DNA of 64,000 bases from Azospirillaceae bacterium (GTDB lineage Bacteria; Pseudomonadota; Alphaproteobacteria; Azospirillales; Azospirillaceae). The stretch covers positions 61,867-125,866 of the forward strand of contig DASQNC010000047.1 in the NCBI GenBank assembly GCA_035645145.1. Direction: 5' to 3'. Shown here one piece after another: positions 39,950 through 48,790 of this stretch. The notes beneath the pieces were generated by a model. It saw only the letters and a list, made by a program, of their open reading frames with translations. It did not search any database and had not been told where the DNA came from. The position numbers and the translations under genes are program-made. Within the stretch, counting starts at the first letter, position 1; each line of letters opens with the position of its first letter.

Positions 39950-39961
39950 TGCCGCGCCCGC

Positions 39962-40960
39962 TCAGTAGGCGCTGGCCAGGTTCGGCTGCGCGTTGGAGGC
40001 GTCGAAGAAGCGGTCCTCGTTGATGACCCACGGTTCGATCTTCTCGCCCCGCGCGTAGCGCAGGGCCGTGTCGAAGGCCTTGGGACCGAAGCGCGGGTTG
40101 CATTCGACGGTGGCGCCCAGGCGGCCGTCGATGATCGCCTGCAACGCGTCGCGGGTCCCGTCGATGGACACCAGCTTCACGTCCTGGCCGGGCTTCTTGC
40201 CAGCGGCCTCCAGCGCTGCGATGGCGCCGATGGCCATTTCGTCGTTGTGCGCGTAGATGGCGGTGGCGTCCGGGTGGGCCTGCAACAGCGTCTCGGTGAC
40301 CTGCCGGCCCTTGTCGCGCACGAAGTCGCCGGACTGGCTGGCGACGACCTTCATGTTGGGATGCTTGGCGATCACCTCCTCGAAGCCCTTGCGGCGGTCG
40401 TTGGCCGGCGAGGATCCGACGGTGCCTTCGACCTGGATGATCTTGGCGTTGCCGCCGGTGTTCTCGACCAGCCACTGGGCGGCGCGCCGGCCCTCCTCGA
40501 CGAAGTCCGAGCCGATGAAGGTGACGTAGTCCCGGCCGGGTTTGGCCTGCGCCTCGTCGACCCGGCGGTCCAGCAGGATGACCGGGATGCCCGCGCGCTT
40601 GGCCTTCATGACGGCGGCCACCAGGGGCTTTTCCTCGCGCGGGGCCAGGAAGATCAGGTCGACGCCCTGGGCGATCATGCTGTCCACGTCGGCCACCTGC
40701 TTGGCGGCCGAGCCGGCGGCGTCGGTGTAGACCAGTTGCCAGCCGCGCTTCTGCGCCTCTTCCCGCATGCTTTCGGTCTGGGCGATGCGCCAGGGGTTGT
40801 TGCTCTCGGTCTGGGCGAAGCCGACCTTGTAGGTGGGCTTCTGCTTCAGCGGCGGCGGCCCCTCCTGCGCAAAGGCGGGGATGGCGGTCATGGCAGCGGT
40901 CATGAGCATGGCGCTCATGACCAGGCGGCCGACTTGGCGGCGCGAGAAACGCTGGTTCAT
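39962..40960 (-). CDS. periplasmic sugar-binding protein (RbsB/YtfQ-like)
   Basis: 332 aa, Peripla_BP_4 family. Signal peptide MNQRFSRRQVGRLVMSAMLM, with the Arg-Arg pair near residues 8-9, and cleavage likely after AFAQ. YtfQ-like features: YKVGFAQTESNNPWRIAQTESM, LIFLAPREEKPLVAAVMKAK, IPVILLDRRVD, YVTFIGSDFVEEGRRAA and IYAHNDEMAIGAI. The family binds galactofuranose or related sugars. ATG 40960 has an AGGAGG motif upstream. First gene of the long minus-strand operon and divergent from the LacI gene. Confidence 0.93.
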   Translation of the reverse strand: MNQRFSRRQVGRLVMSAMLMTAAMTAIPAFAQEGPPPLKQKPTYKVGFAQTESNNPWRIAQTESMREEAQKRGWQLVYTDAAGSAAKQVADVDSMIAQGVDLIFLAPREEKPLVAAVMKAKRAGIPVILLDRRVDEAQAKPGRDYVTFIGSDFVEEGRRAAQWLVENTGGNAKIIQVEGTVGSSPANDRRKGFEEVIAKHPNMKVVASQSGDFVRDKGRQVTETLLQAHPDATAIYAHNDEMAIGAIAALEAAGKKPGQDVKLVSIDGTRDALQAIIDGRLGATVECNPRFGPKAFDTALRYARGEKIEPWVINEDRFFDASNAQPNLASAY

Positions 40961-41128
40961 TCGGGTTTTTCCTCCTGTCCGGGTCACGGCGGATGCGTGT
41001 CCGCCGTTCATTCTTGGTGCCCGTTTCGTAGGGCACGGCAGGATGCTGTCATGGTCAAAAGGGCCGGGTAAACGACGCTAAAGATGAGCGCCAACCCTCC
41101 CCGTTCGGCGAATACCCCTCGGAACGCA

Positions 41129-41155
41129 GTGGTCATATCAGCGGATTATGATCAC
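41129..41155. promoter_or_regulatory. inverted repeat operator candidate in the LacI/importer divergent region
   Basis: GTGGTCATAT (41129-41138) pairs with ATTATGATCAC (41145-41155) across 6 nt; 8 of 10 core positions are symmetric. It lies 62 bp before the LacI-family start and in the promoter region shared with the binding-protein gene, where autoregulatory LacI operators are usual. It lacks the central CG typical of many LacI sites. Confidence 0.4.
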
Positions 41156-41216
41156 ATGCCCGGAACGGGACGGCCGGTGCCGGCCGTCCCGGCGCTGCCG
41201 GACGGGGGACGCGGAC

Positions 41217-42344
41217 GTGGGCGAGGAGCGCAGGCGAAGGCCGACGATGACCGACGTCGCCAAGCTGGCCGGCGTCTCGCAGTCGAGCGTGTCCCTGGTG
41301 CTCAACAACATGAGCGGCGCCCGCATTTCCGAGGCGACGCGCCAGCGGGTGTGGGACGCGGTCCGGCAAATCGGTTACCAGTTCGAACCCCGCCGCCGCG
41401 AGCCCTTGCCCGCCACCGGGGCGGCCGCCAAGAACCTGATCGGCTATCTGGTGGACGAGATTTCCACCAGCCCGCACCCGGTGCAGTCGGTCGACGGCGC
41501 CCGCGATGCGGCGTGGGAGCACGAGTGCGTGCTCGCCGTCTTCGCCACCCGCGGCAACCCCGAGCAGGAGGCGGCGACGATCCGGGCGCTGCTGGCGAAC
41601 CCGGGGCTGGTCGGCATCGTCTATTCCACCATCTTCACCCGCAAGGTCACCCCACCGCCGCTGCTGGACGGCGTGCCCACGGTCCTGCTGAACTGCCGGG
41701 CCGAGGACCGGCGCTTTCCGTCCGTGGTACCGGGCGAGGTGGCGGGCGGGCACACCGCGACCGAGCGGCTGATCCAGGCGGGCCACACGCGGATCGGCTT
41801 CATCAACGGCGAACCCTGGATGGACGCGGCCCGCGACCGGCTGAAGGGCTACCGGCAGGCGCTGGCGACGGCGGATCTGCCGTTCGACCCGCAACTCGTC
41901 CGCAACGGCGAGTGGGCACCGTCCAGCGGGTACGAGCAGACCCTGTCACTGATGCGCGAACCAAGGCCGCCGACCGCGATCTTCTGCGCCAACGACCTGA
42001 TGGCGGTGGGGTGCCTGGAGGCGCTGCGCGGGCTGGGGCTGCGCGTGCCCGGGGACATTGCCGTCATCGGCTACGACGACCAGGAGATCGCGCAGCACAC
42101 GCACCCGCCGCTGACCACGGTCCTGCTGCCGAACTACGAGATGGGGCGCTGGGCGGTGGAGCACCTGATCGCCACCGTGATCCACGGCCAGGATGCACGG
42201 CACCTGCAGGTCAAGATGGAATGCCCATTGGTCGAACGTGCCTCCGTCCGGGGTCCGGCTGTTCAGGAAAGGGCATCGGGAACCGTACCCGGACCGGAGA
42301 TCCTGCCCACCCCGGAGACCTTGAGGGAGACCGGCTATGTCTGA
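41217..42344 (+). CDS. LacI-family transcriptional regulator
   Basis: 375 aa from GTG 41217. N-terminal HTH PTMTDVAKLAGVSQSSVSLVLNN with the hinge QRVWDAVRQIGYQFEPRRR. The sugar-binding domain includes LIGYLVDEIS, HTRIGFINGEPWMDAARDRL, AIFCANDLMAVGCLEAL and VIGYDDQEIAQHTHPPLTTV. The GTG is preferred because it keeps the basic run (RRRRPTM) usually present before the HTH; ATG 41247 is possible. Divergent from the sugar importer and overlapping the lactonase gene by 8 bp, it probably represses both units and is induced by the sugar or an intermediate. Confidence 0.92.
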   Translation: MGEERRRRPTMTDVAKLAGVSQSSVSLVLNNMSGARISEATRQRVWDAVRQIGYQFEPRRREPLPATGAAAKNLIGYLVDEISTSPHPVQSVDGARDAAWEHECVLAVFATRGNPEQEAATIRALLANPGLVGIVYSTIFTRKVTPPPLLDGVPTVLLNCRAEDRRFPSVVPGEVAGGHTATERLIQAGHTRIGFINGEPWMDAARDRLKGYRQALATADLPFDPQLVRNGEWAPSSGYEQTLSLMREPRPPTAIFCANDLMAVGCLEALRGLGLRVPGDIAVIGYDDQEIAQHTHPPLTTVLLPNYEMGRWAVEHLIATVIHGQDARHLQVKMECPLVERASVRGPAVQERASGTVPGPEILPTPETLRETGYV

Positions 42345-43212
42345 GGCCCGCCTGGTGGCCGATGTCCGCAACGGGCTGGGCGAGGGGCCGGTCTGGTCCC
42401 CGGCGGACCAGACCCTGTTCTGGACCGACATCCACGCCCGCCGCCTGTGGTCCTACACGCCCGGCACCGGCGAAACCCGGAGCTGGGAGGCGCCGGACCG
42501 CATCGGCAGCTTCACGTTCCGCCGGGACGGCTCGCTGGTGGCGGCGTTCGCGCGCGGCTTCGCCGTCTGGACGCCGGATGGCGGCCCGCCCGAATTCCTG
42601 CACGCGTTCGAGCCGGACAAGCCGACCACCCGTCTGAACGACGGGCGCTGCGACCGCCAGGGCCGTTTCGTTGTCGGGGGCATGGACGAGGCGTCGCCGC
42701 GGCGCCCCATCTCGTCGGTGTGGCGCCTGAACCCGGACCGCTCGGTCGAGCGGCTGATTTCGGATGTGACCATTTCCAACAGCATCTGTTTCAGCCCGGA
42801 CGGGCGCACGATGTACTTCGCGGACACGCCGGAACGTGTGATCCGCGCCTACGACTACGACCCCGCCACCGGCCGCCTCGGCGCCGGCCGCGTGTTCCAT
42901 GCCCTGCCGCCGGGTCCCGGAACCCCGGATGGCTCGACCGTGGATGCGGAGGGGTTCCTGTGGAACGCCGAATGGGGCGCGGGCCGCGTGGTCCGGTACG
43001 CCCCCGACGGCCGCGTGGACCGGATCGTCGCCGTTCCGACCCGGCAGCCGTCGTGCCCGGCGTTCGGGGGCCCGGACCTGACCACGCTCTACATCACCTC
43101 CGCGCGGTTCGAGATGAGCGACGACCAGCTTGCCGCCGACCCGCACGCGGGAAGCCTGTTCGCAATCGAGACGGACGTCCGCGGCCTGCCCGAGCCGATG
43201 TTCGCGGGCTGA
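42337..43212 (+). CDS. SMP-30/gluconolactonase family sugar lactonase
   Basis: 291 aa six-bladed propeller. Metal and active-site signs: LGEGPVWSPADQTLFWTDIHARRLW (metal Glu), RLNDGRCDRQGRFVVGGMDEA (Asn/Asp), TISNSICFSPDGRTMYFADT and GTPDGSTVDAEGFLWNAEWGAGRVVRY. It would hydrolyse the galactono- or arabinono-lactone produced by the dehydrogenase encoded next. The start lies within the LacI 3' end (8-bp overlap). Confidence 0.9.
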   Translation: MSEARLVADVRNGLGEGPVWSPADQTLFWTDIHARRLWSYTPGTGETRSWEAPDRIGSFTFRRDGSLVAAFARGFAVWTPDGGPPEFLHAFEPDKPTTRLNDGRCDRQGRFVVGGMDEASPRRPISSVWRLNPDRSVERLISDVTISNSICFSPDGRTMYFADTPERVIRAYDYDPATGRLGAGRVFHALPPGPGTPDGSTVDAEGFLWNAEWGAGRVVRYAPDGRVDRIVAVPTRQPSCPAFGGPDLTTLYITSARFEMSDDQLAADPHAGSLFAIETDVRGLPEPMFAG

Positions 43213-43280
43213 AGGAACAACAACCGCCACCCCTTCGGCCCGGTACGGGTCGAAGGGGGACCCAACGGGGGAAAGACGCC

Positions 43281-44045
43281 ATGACGTTCGCCACCTACCC
43301 GTCCCTACGGGACCGCCCGGTGTTCGTGTCGGGGGGCGGCAGCGGGATCGGCGCCTCGATCGTCGAGCATTTCTGCGCCCAGGGCAGCCGCGTGGCCTTC
43401 GTGGACGTGTCCGAGGAACCGTCCCGCCGGCTGGTCGAGACGATCACGGCGGCGGGGCACCCGGCGCCCGTCTTCCTCCCCTGCGACCTGCGCGACATCC
43501 CCGCACTCCAGGATGCGGTGGCGCGGGCGGCCGAAGCCGTCGGCCCGATCCGGGTCCTGGTGAACAACGCCGCACGCGACGACCGCCACAAGTGGGACGA
43601 GGTCACGCCCGCCTACTGGGACGAGCGCATCGCCGTGAACCTGCGGCACCAGTTCTTCGCGGCCCAGGCGGTGGCGCCGATGATGAAGGCGGCGGGCGGC
43701 GGGTCCATCATCAACATGGGTTCGATCAGTTGGATGATCGGCCAGGGCGGCATGGCGGCCTACACCGCCAGCAAGTCCGCCGTGCTGGGCCTGACGCGCA
43801 GCCTGGCGCGCGACCTCGGCCCGTTCCGTATCCGCGTGAACAGCGTCGCACCGGGCTGGGTCATGACGGAACGCCAGATGGAGCTGTGGCTGGACGACGA
43901 AGGGCGGCGCGAGATCGACCGCCGCCAGTGCCTGAAGGACCTGCTGCAGCCGGCGGACATCGCGCGCATGATCCTGTTCCTGGCGGCCGACGACAGCGCC
44001 ATGTGCACGAACCAGAGCTACATCGTCGACGGTGGCTGGGTATGA
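43281..44045 (+). CDS. short-chain dehydrogenase/reductase, probable sugar 1-dehydrogenase
   Basis: 254 aa classical SDR. Cofactor motif VSGGGSGIGASIVEHF; Asp after beta-2 (VAFVDVSEE) suggests NAD preference; LVNNAA; catalytic Ser in INMGSISWMIGQGG; YTASKSAVLG (Tyr/Lys). C-terminus QSYIVDGGWV. Between a lactonase and a KDGal kinase it is the best candidate for the D-galactose (or L-arabinose) 1-dehydrogenase opening the pathway. ATG 43281 is 14 bp after a GGGGGAAAG purine run. The stop overlaps dgoK by 4 bp. Confidence 0.9.
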   Translation: MTFATYPSLRDRPVFVSGGGSGIGASIVEHFCAQGSRVAFVDVSEEPSRRLVETITAAGHPAPVFLPCDLRDIPALQDAVARAAEAVGPIRVLVNNAARDDRHKWDEVTPAYWDERIAVNLRHQFFAAQAVAPMMKAAGGGSIINMGSISWMIGQGGMAAYTASKSAVLGLTRSLARDLGPFRIRVNSVAPGWVMTERQMELWLDDEGRREIDRRQCLKDLLQPADIARMILFLAADDSAMCTNQSYIVDGGWV

Positions 44046-44941
44046 CCGCCCTCGTCGGCATCGACTGGGGCACGACGTCGTTCCGCGCCTACCGCATGGC
44101 GGCCGACGGACGCGTGCTGGAGCGGCGCGTCGCGGCGGCGGGCATCCTGTCCGTCGAGCCGGGCGGGTTCCCGGACGCGCTGCGGCGCGAGGTGGGCGAC
44201 TGGCTGGAGGCCGCCGGGTCCGGGGTCCCCGTGCTGCTTTCGGGCATGATCGGCAGCCGGCAGGGCTGGCAGGAAGCGCCCTACGCCACCTGCCCCGCCG
44301 GGCTCGACGACATCGCGTCGGCCCTGGCGGTGGTCGAGGCCCCGGGCCTGCCGGGAATACGGATCGTGCCGGGCCTTTCGCTCCACTCGCCGGACGGCGT
44401 GCCGGACGTGATGCGCGGCGAGGAGACGCAACTGTTCGGCCTCGACCTGGGCGCCGGCCGCCACACGGTCTGCCTGCCCGGCACCCATTCCAAATGGGCC
44501 ACGGTGGCGGACGGCCGGATCGAAGGCTTTGCCACCGCCATGACGGGCGAGGTGTTCGCCGTGCTGCGCGGCCACAGCATCCTGGGCCGCCTGATGCCGG
44601 CGGCAAACGGGGCACCCGCCGCGTTCGACACGGCCGCCTTCGACCGCGGCCTTGCCGCCGCCGGCCGGCCCGGCGGCCTGCTGCACCACCTGTTCTCGGC
44701 GCGGACGCTCGGCCTGTTCGGCGACCTGGAGGCATCCGCCCTGCCCGACTACCTGTCGGGCCTGCTCATCGGGCACGAGGTCCGGGCGCTCGGCCGCACC
44801 GGGGGGCCGGTGCATCTGGTCGGGTCCGCGGCCCTGTGCGACCGCTACGCCCGGGCGCTGCCCGGGGCCATCCGCCATGGCGAGGATGCGGCCGCCGCCG
44901 GCCTGCACCGCATCGCCCGAACCGCAGGACTGCTGCCATGA
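44042..44941 (+). CDS. dgoK: 2-keto-3-deoxygalactonokinase
   Basis: 299 aa, DgoK family. N-terminal VGIDWGTTSFRAYRMAADGRVLE (ATPase-fold phosphate loop), VLLSGMIGSRQGWQEAPY, MRGEETQLFGL, CLPGTHSKWATVADGRI and TAMTGEVFAVLRGHSIL are all family hallmarks. It phosphorylates 2-keto-3-deoxygalactonate to the 6-phosphate, which DgoA splits. ATGA overlaps at both ends (with the SDR stop and the dgoA start) show tight translational coupling. Confidence 0.94.
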   Translation: MTALVGIDWGTTSFRAYRMAADGRVLERRVAAAGILSVEPGGFPDALRREVGDWLEAAGSGVPVLLSGMIGSRQGWQEAPYATCPAGLDDIASALAVVEAPGLPGIRIVPGLSLHSPDGVPDVMRGEETQLFGLDLGAGRHTVCLPGTHSKWATVADGRIEGFATAMTGEVFAVLRGHSILGRLMPAANGAPAAFDTAAFDRGLAAAGRPGGLLHHLFSARTLGLFGDLEASALPDYLSGLLIGHEVRALGRTGGPVHLVGSAALCDRYARALPGAIRHGEDAAAAGLHRIARTAGLLP

Positions 44942-45579
44942 CCCCGGCCCCCACCACCCTGGCCCCTACCCTGGCCGACTGGCTGGACCGCTGCCCGCTG
45001 ATCGCGATCCTGCGCGGCGTGCGGCCGGCCGAAATCCTGGACATCGGCGGCGCCCTGGCCGGCGCCGGCTTCCGCATCATCGAGGTGCCGCTGAACTCCC
45101 CCGACCCGTTCGACAGCATCGGGCGGTTGGCGGCAGCGTTCCCGGACGTGCTGGTGGGGGCCGGCACCGTCCGCCGGGCGGCCGAGGTGGATGCGCTGGT
45201 GGAGGCCGGCGGGCGGCTGGTCGTGACGCCCCATGCCGATCCGGCCGTCATCACCGCCGCCAAGCGCCGCGGGCTGATCGCCACGCCGGGCGTCTACACC
45301 GCGACCGAGGCCTTCGCCGCCATCGACGCCGGTGCGGACGGGCTGAAGCTGTTCCCGGCCGAGGTGGGCGGGCCGGACCTTCTGAAGGCATTGAAGGCGG
45401 TTCTGCCACCGGACGTCCCGGTCCTGCCGGTGGGCGGCGTCACGCCGGAGGGCATTGCCCGCTGGCGCGCCGCCGGTGCCCGCGGGTTCGGCATCGGCGG
45501 CGCCCTCTACAAGCCCGGCGACACGGCCGACGCCGTGGCGGTCCGGGCGCGGCGGTTCGTCGAGGCGGCAACCGCCTGA
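44938..45579 (+). CDS. dgoA: 2-keto-3-deoxy-6-phosphogalactonate aldolase
   Basis: 213 aa class I aldolase of the KDPG/KDPGal fold. Seen: CPLIAILRGVRPAEILDIGG, FRIIEVPLNSPDPFDSI, VLVGAGTVRRAAEV, LVVTPHADPAVI, GLKLFPAEVGGPDLLKA (Schiff-base Lys) and VLPVGGVTPEGIARW. The PLNSPDPFDSI and TPHADPAVI variants separate DgoA from Eda. It yields pyruvate and glyceraldehyde 3-phosphate. It is last in the plus-strand operon; its stop is only 37 bp from the distal end of CRISPR array 1. Confidence 0.94.
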   Translation: MTPAPTTLAPTLADWLDRCPLIAILRGVRPAEILDIGGALAGAGFRIIEVPLNSPDPFDSIGRLAAAFPDVLVGAGTVRRAAEVDALVEAGGRLVVTPHADPAVITAAKRRGLIATPGVYTATEAFAAIDAGADGLKLFPAEVGGPDLLKALKAVLPPDVPVLPVGGVTPEGIARWRAAGARGFGIGGALYKPGDTADAVAVRARRFVEAATA

Positions 45580-45616
45580 TCCACCACCTCACCGCGGGCA
45601 CCTCCGCACCCGGAAC

Positions 45617-46502
45617 GCTTCGATCCGCGCTCCCATAAAGGGAGCGACGAGATTGGCGATCACCATCCGGTCGCCGGAGGTGGTGTTTCAATCCACGCTC
45701 CCGTGAGGGAGCGACCTTGGACAGATCGATTTCGTCGTAGCGCCTCATGCGTTTCAATCCACGCTCCCGTGAGGGAGCGACAGCGGTTGAGGCTCTCGTC
45801 CGCCCGGATGCCGACGTTTCAATCCACGCTCCCGTGAGGGAGCGACCCGCGCGACCACCACGACACCATCGTGTGGTCGGAGTTTCAATCCACGCTCCCG
45901 TGAGGGAGCGACGGGCGGCAAGGTCATCGCGATCAACGTGACCAGGTTTCAATCCACGCTCCCGTAAGGGAGCGACGCGGTCGCCAGCAGGACCGCCCGC
46001 ACGCCGTCATTGTTTCAATCCACGCTCCCGTGAGGGAGCGACCTCGCCGACGCGGCCGATCTGCCGGCCGGCGATCGTGTTTCAATCCACGCTCCCGTGA
46101 GGGAGCGACCGCAGGCGCAGGGCGCCGCGGCCGTGCACGAGGCGTTTCAATCCACGCTCCCGTGAGGGAGCGACCCGGCAACCGGTCCCCGGTCTGGCCG
46201 AAGGCGAAGTTTCAATCCACGCTCCCGTGAGGGAGCGACGGTGGCTCCTGGGGTGGTTGCTGAGCCGGGTCGTTGTTTCAATCCACGCTCCCGTGAGGGA
46301 GCGACCGTCTTGGACGGTCGCGCGAACCCATCTTATGACGTTTCAATCCACGCTCCCGTGAGGGAGCGACCGCCTGCATCTCGCGCGCGTGCGCGTACTG
46401 GGTGCGTTTCAATCCACGCTCCCGTGAGGGAGCGACCCGACCGGGTAGCCGACTCGATGAGCGCGGTCGAGGTTTCAATCCACGCTCCCGTGAGGGAGCG
46501 AC
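45617..46502 (-). CRISPR. CRISPR array 1 (type I-C repeats), 14 repeats, 13 spacers
   Basis: 31-bp repeats, on this strand GTTTCAATCC-ACGCTCCCGT-GAGGGAGCGAC, start at 45685, 45751, 45816, 45882, 45946, 46012, 46079, 46144, 46209, 46275, 46340, 46406 and 46472. A degenerate 32-bp terminal copy is at 45617-45648 (CATAAAGG replaces CGTGAGG). The copy at 45946 reads CCCGTAAGGG. Spacers are 33-36 bp. The repeat hairpin is CGCTCCC/GGGAGCG, and the GTGGATTGAAAC 3' end on the minus strand is typical of I-C. The degenerate copy at the low end and the conserved leader at the high end show transcription toward lower coordinates. Several spacers read as sensible peptides, for example DRVADSMSAVE in 46437-46471. 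Confidence 0.98.
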
Positions 46503-46690
46503 CCCCGGCACTCTAACCCCTTCTCCGCGCTCGGAAAATGACCACGGTTGCGCGAACCTCCGTTGCGCGAACCGCGTTCGGGCATTCCTTGGGTAGGACC
46601 GCCGACGAACGTCCGGGAAATCCTGGGCATTTCCGTGCGCGAACCGGCCGGGCGGCGCATGTGCGCTTGGGGTTCGCGCAACGGAACGGA
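46503..46690 (-). promoter_or_regulatory. leader of CRISPR array 1
   Basis: Adjacent to the last repeat and clearly homologous to the leader of array 2 at 54892-55071. Both start CCCCGGCACTCTAA against the array and share GGAAAATG-CCACGG, TTTCCGTGCGCGAACCGGCC and TGTGCGCTTGGGGTTCGCGC. The decamer TGCGCGAACC occurs at 46549, 46564 and 46636, and inverted at 46671-46680. This should hold the array promoter and the integration (leader-anchoring) signals. Confidence 0.85.
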
Positions 46691-46712
46691 CGCTGCCCCG
46701 TCGGCGCAGCGT
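46690..46712 (-). terminator. hairpin downstream of the phytochrome-operon kinase
   Basis: ACGCTGC / GCAGCGT, a perfect 7-bp stem that can extend by two more G-C pairs after a mismatch, 36 bp after the kinase stop and directly before the array 1 leader. No U-tract is present, so termination efficiency is doubtful. Confidence 0.4.
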
Positions 46713-46747
46713 TCGAGATGGGACCGGCCGGCCGAGCGCCATGCCCG

Positions 46748-48790
46748 TTACTCGATCACCCGCAGGTGGCCGCCCCTGTGGCCGCGTCCCGACCGCCCGT
46801 CCACCAGCCGCTGGATCGTTGCGGCAAGCTCCATCTGGCGGAAGGGCTTGGGCAGGAGCGGCAGGTCGGCCATGACGTTCCCGGCCAGACTGGCGTAGCC
46901 GGTGGCAAGGAGGATCGGAAGATCGGGATGGCGGGACCGGATCTCCCGCGCAAGCTCCGCCCCGTTCATGGCCGGCATCAGGTAATCGGTGATGACCAGA
47001 TCGGGCGCCACGCCCGTGCGCAGGAGGTCCAGCGCCTGGGCCGCCGAGCCGGCCTCGACCACGTGATGGCCGAGGTCGGCCAGCATGTCGGCCGTGGTGG
47101 CGCGGACCAGCGGCTCGTCGTCCACCAGCAGGATGGTGACGGGCCGGAACACCATGCCGGGTGCCTGCCCGGTGCCGGCGGTGCCCTGCTCGGCCTGCTC
47201 GTTCGCCATGGGCAGCCAGACCTCCGCCCGGGTGCCGGCGCCCGGCGTGCTCGACAGGATCAGCGAGCCGCCGGACTGCGCGGCCAGGCCGTGGACCATG
47301 GACAGGCCGAGCCCCGTGCCCTTGCCCACCCCCTTGGTGGAGTAGAACGGCTCCACCGCGCGGCGGAGCGTGGTCGCGTCCATGCCGGTGCCCGTGTCCG
47401 TCACCGACAGGCGGATGTAGTCGCCGTGGCGCAACCCGTCGCCGGACCCGACCTGCTGCGCGTCCACCGTGATCCGCAGCAATCCCCCGCCCGGCATGGC
47501 GTCGCGCGCATTCACGGCGAGGTTCAGCAGCGCCAATTCGAGCTGGTTCGGGTCGACGCGGGCCGGCGGCAGGTCTTCCGCGGCTTCGATCTCCACCCGG
47601 ACCTGCGGGCCGACGGAATGGGTGATCAGCTCGTGCATGCCACTGACCAGGCCCGCCACATCGACGGCGCGCGGTTCCAGGACCTGACGGCGGGCGAAGG
47701 CGAGAAGCCGCTGGACGAGCGTCCGGGCACGATCGGCCGCCTGCATCGCACTGCTGATCAGGCGCTGGGCGCGCTCGTCTCCGCCGATGCGCCGCCGCAG
47801 CAGGTCGAGGCTGCCGACGATCGGGGTCAACAGGTTGTTGAAGTCGTGCGCCACCCCGCCGGTCAACTGGCCGATCGTCTCCAGCCTCTGAGCCTCGTGC
47901 AGCTTGGCCAGCATCGCCTCGCGTTCGGCGGTGGCTTCGACGATGCGCTGTTCCAGGGTTTCGTTCAGCCGGCGAAGCGCCTCCTCCGCCTCGTGCTGGG
48001 CCGAGACGTCGGTGTTGGTGCCGAGCCACCGCACCACCTGGCCCGCGTCGTCCTTGACCGGATGGGCACGGGTGAGGAACATCCGGAACCGCCCGTCCGC
48101 GCCCTTGAGCGGGAACACCATCTCGAACGGCTCGCCGTTGGCGATCGCCGCGGTCCAGCGCTCCATCACCTTGGGCAACGCCGTGGGGCAATGCACGGAC
48201 TGCCAGCCCCAGCCCTCCATCTGCTCGGGCGTGGTGCCGGTGTAATCGTACCAGCGCTGGTTGTACCAGGTGATGTAGCCGTCGGGGTTGGCCATCCAGC
48301 ACAGTTGCGGCATGGCGTTGACGAGGGTGGTGAAGTTCTCCTCGCTCGCGCGCAGTGCGGCCTGCGCCCTCTGCCGCTCGGCCCGTTCGGCGGCCTCGGC
48401 CAGCGCCCGGAGCACCACGCCCGGCAGCCGCTCCAACCGCTGCTTGACCACGTAGTCGGTGGCCCCCCGCTTCAACGCATCGACGGCGATATCCTCGCCG
48501 AGCATTCCGGACACGAAGATGAACGGGATGTGCGGTGCCACCGTCCGGGCAAGTTCCAGGGCCGCCTCGCCATCGAAGTCGGGCAGCCGGTGGTCCGCCA
48601 GGATCAGGTCGTGGGCGTTCCGCGCCAGGGCCGCCGCAAACGCCCCGCGCGTCCAAATCCGCTCGATCGCGCACGCCACGCCTTCGGCGCGCAGGACCTC
48701 CTGGACGAGATCGCCGTCGAGCGCGCTGTCCTCCAGGTGGAGGATGCGTACGGCCCGTGTTGGCGGCTGCGTTTGCTCCGGCAACGTCAC
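46748..48790 (-). CDS. hybrid histidine kinase, REC-PAS-HisKA-HATPase-REC
   Basis: 680 aa, soluble. N-terminal receiver (ILHLEDSALDGDLV, LILADHRLPDFDG). PAS domain (LVNAMPQLCWMANPDGYITWYN to PHY-like PAC end WLGTNTDVS). Coiled coil. HisKA of the HWE-distant type with GQLTGGVAHDFNNLLTPIVG. HATPase (LNLAVNARDAMPGGG, DTGTGMD, GKGTGLGLSMVHG). C-terminal receiver (ILLVDDEPLVRAT, LVITDYLMPAMNG, LLPKPFRQ). It is the last gene of the heme oxygenase-phytochrome operon, overlapping the response regulator stop by 4 bp (48787-48790), so it probably receives or relays the red-light signal. The stop is 245 bp from CRISPR array 1. Confidence 0.93.
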   Translation of the reverse strand: MTLPEQTQPPTRAVRILHLEDSALDGDLVQEVLRAEGVACAIERIWTRGAFAAALARNAHDLILADHRLPDFDGEAALELARTVAPHIPFIFVSGMLGEDIAVDALKRGATDYVVKQRLERLPGVVLRALAEAAERAERQRAQAALRASEENFTTLVNAMPQLCWMANPDGYITWYNQRWYDYTGTTPEQMEGWGWQSVHCPTALPKVMERWTAAIANGEPFEMVFPLKGADGRFRMFLTRAHPVKDDAGQVVRWLGTNTDVSAQHEAEEALRRLNETLEQRIVEATAEREAMLAKLHEAQRLETIGQLTGGVAHDFNNLLTPIVGSLDLLRRRIGGDERAQRLISSAMQAADRARTLVQRLLAFARRQVLEPRAVDVAGLVSGMHELITHSVGPQVRVEIEAAEDLPPARVDPNQLELALLNLAVNARDAMPGGGLLRITVDAQQVGSGDGLRHGDYIRLSVTDTGTGMDATTLRRAVEPFYSTKGVGKGTGLGLSMVHGLAAQSGGSLILSSTPGAGTRAEVWLPMANEQAEQGTAGTGQAPGMVFRPVTILLVDDEPLVRATTADMLADLGHHVVEAGSAAQALDLLRTGVAPDLVITDYLMPAMNGAELAREIRSRHPDLPILLATGYASLAGNVMADLPLLPKPFRQMELAATIQRLVDGRSGRGHRGGHLRVIE

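Noticed and set aside
45747..46596. Short frames across the arrays reading FNPRSREGAT or SLTGAWIET repeatedly
   Set aside because: These are translations of the CRISPR repeats and not proteins. The same applies to frames in arrays 2 and 3.
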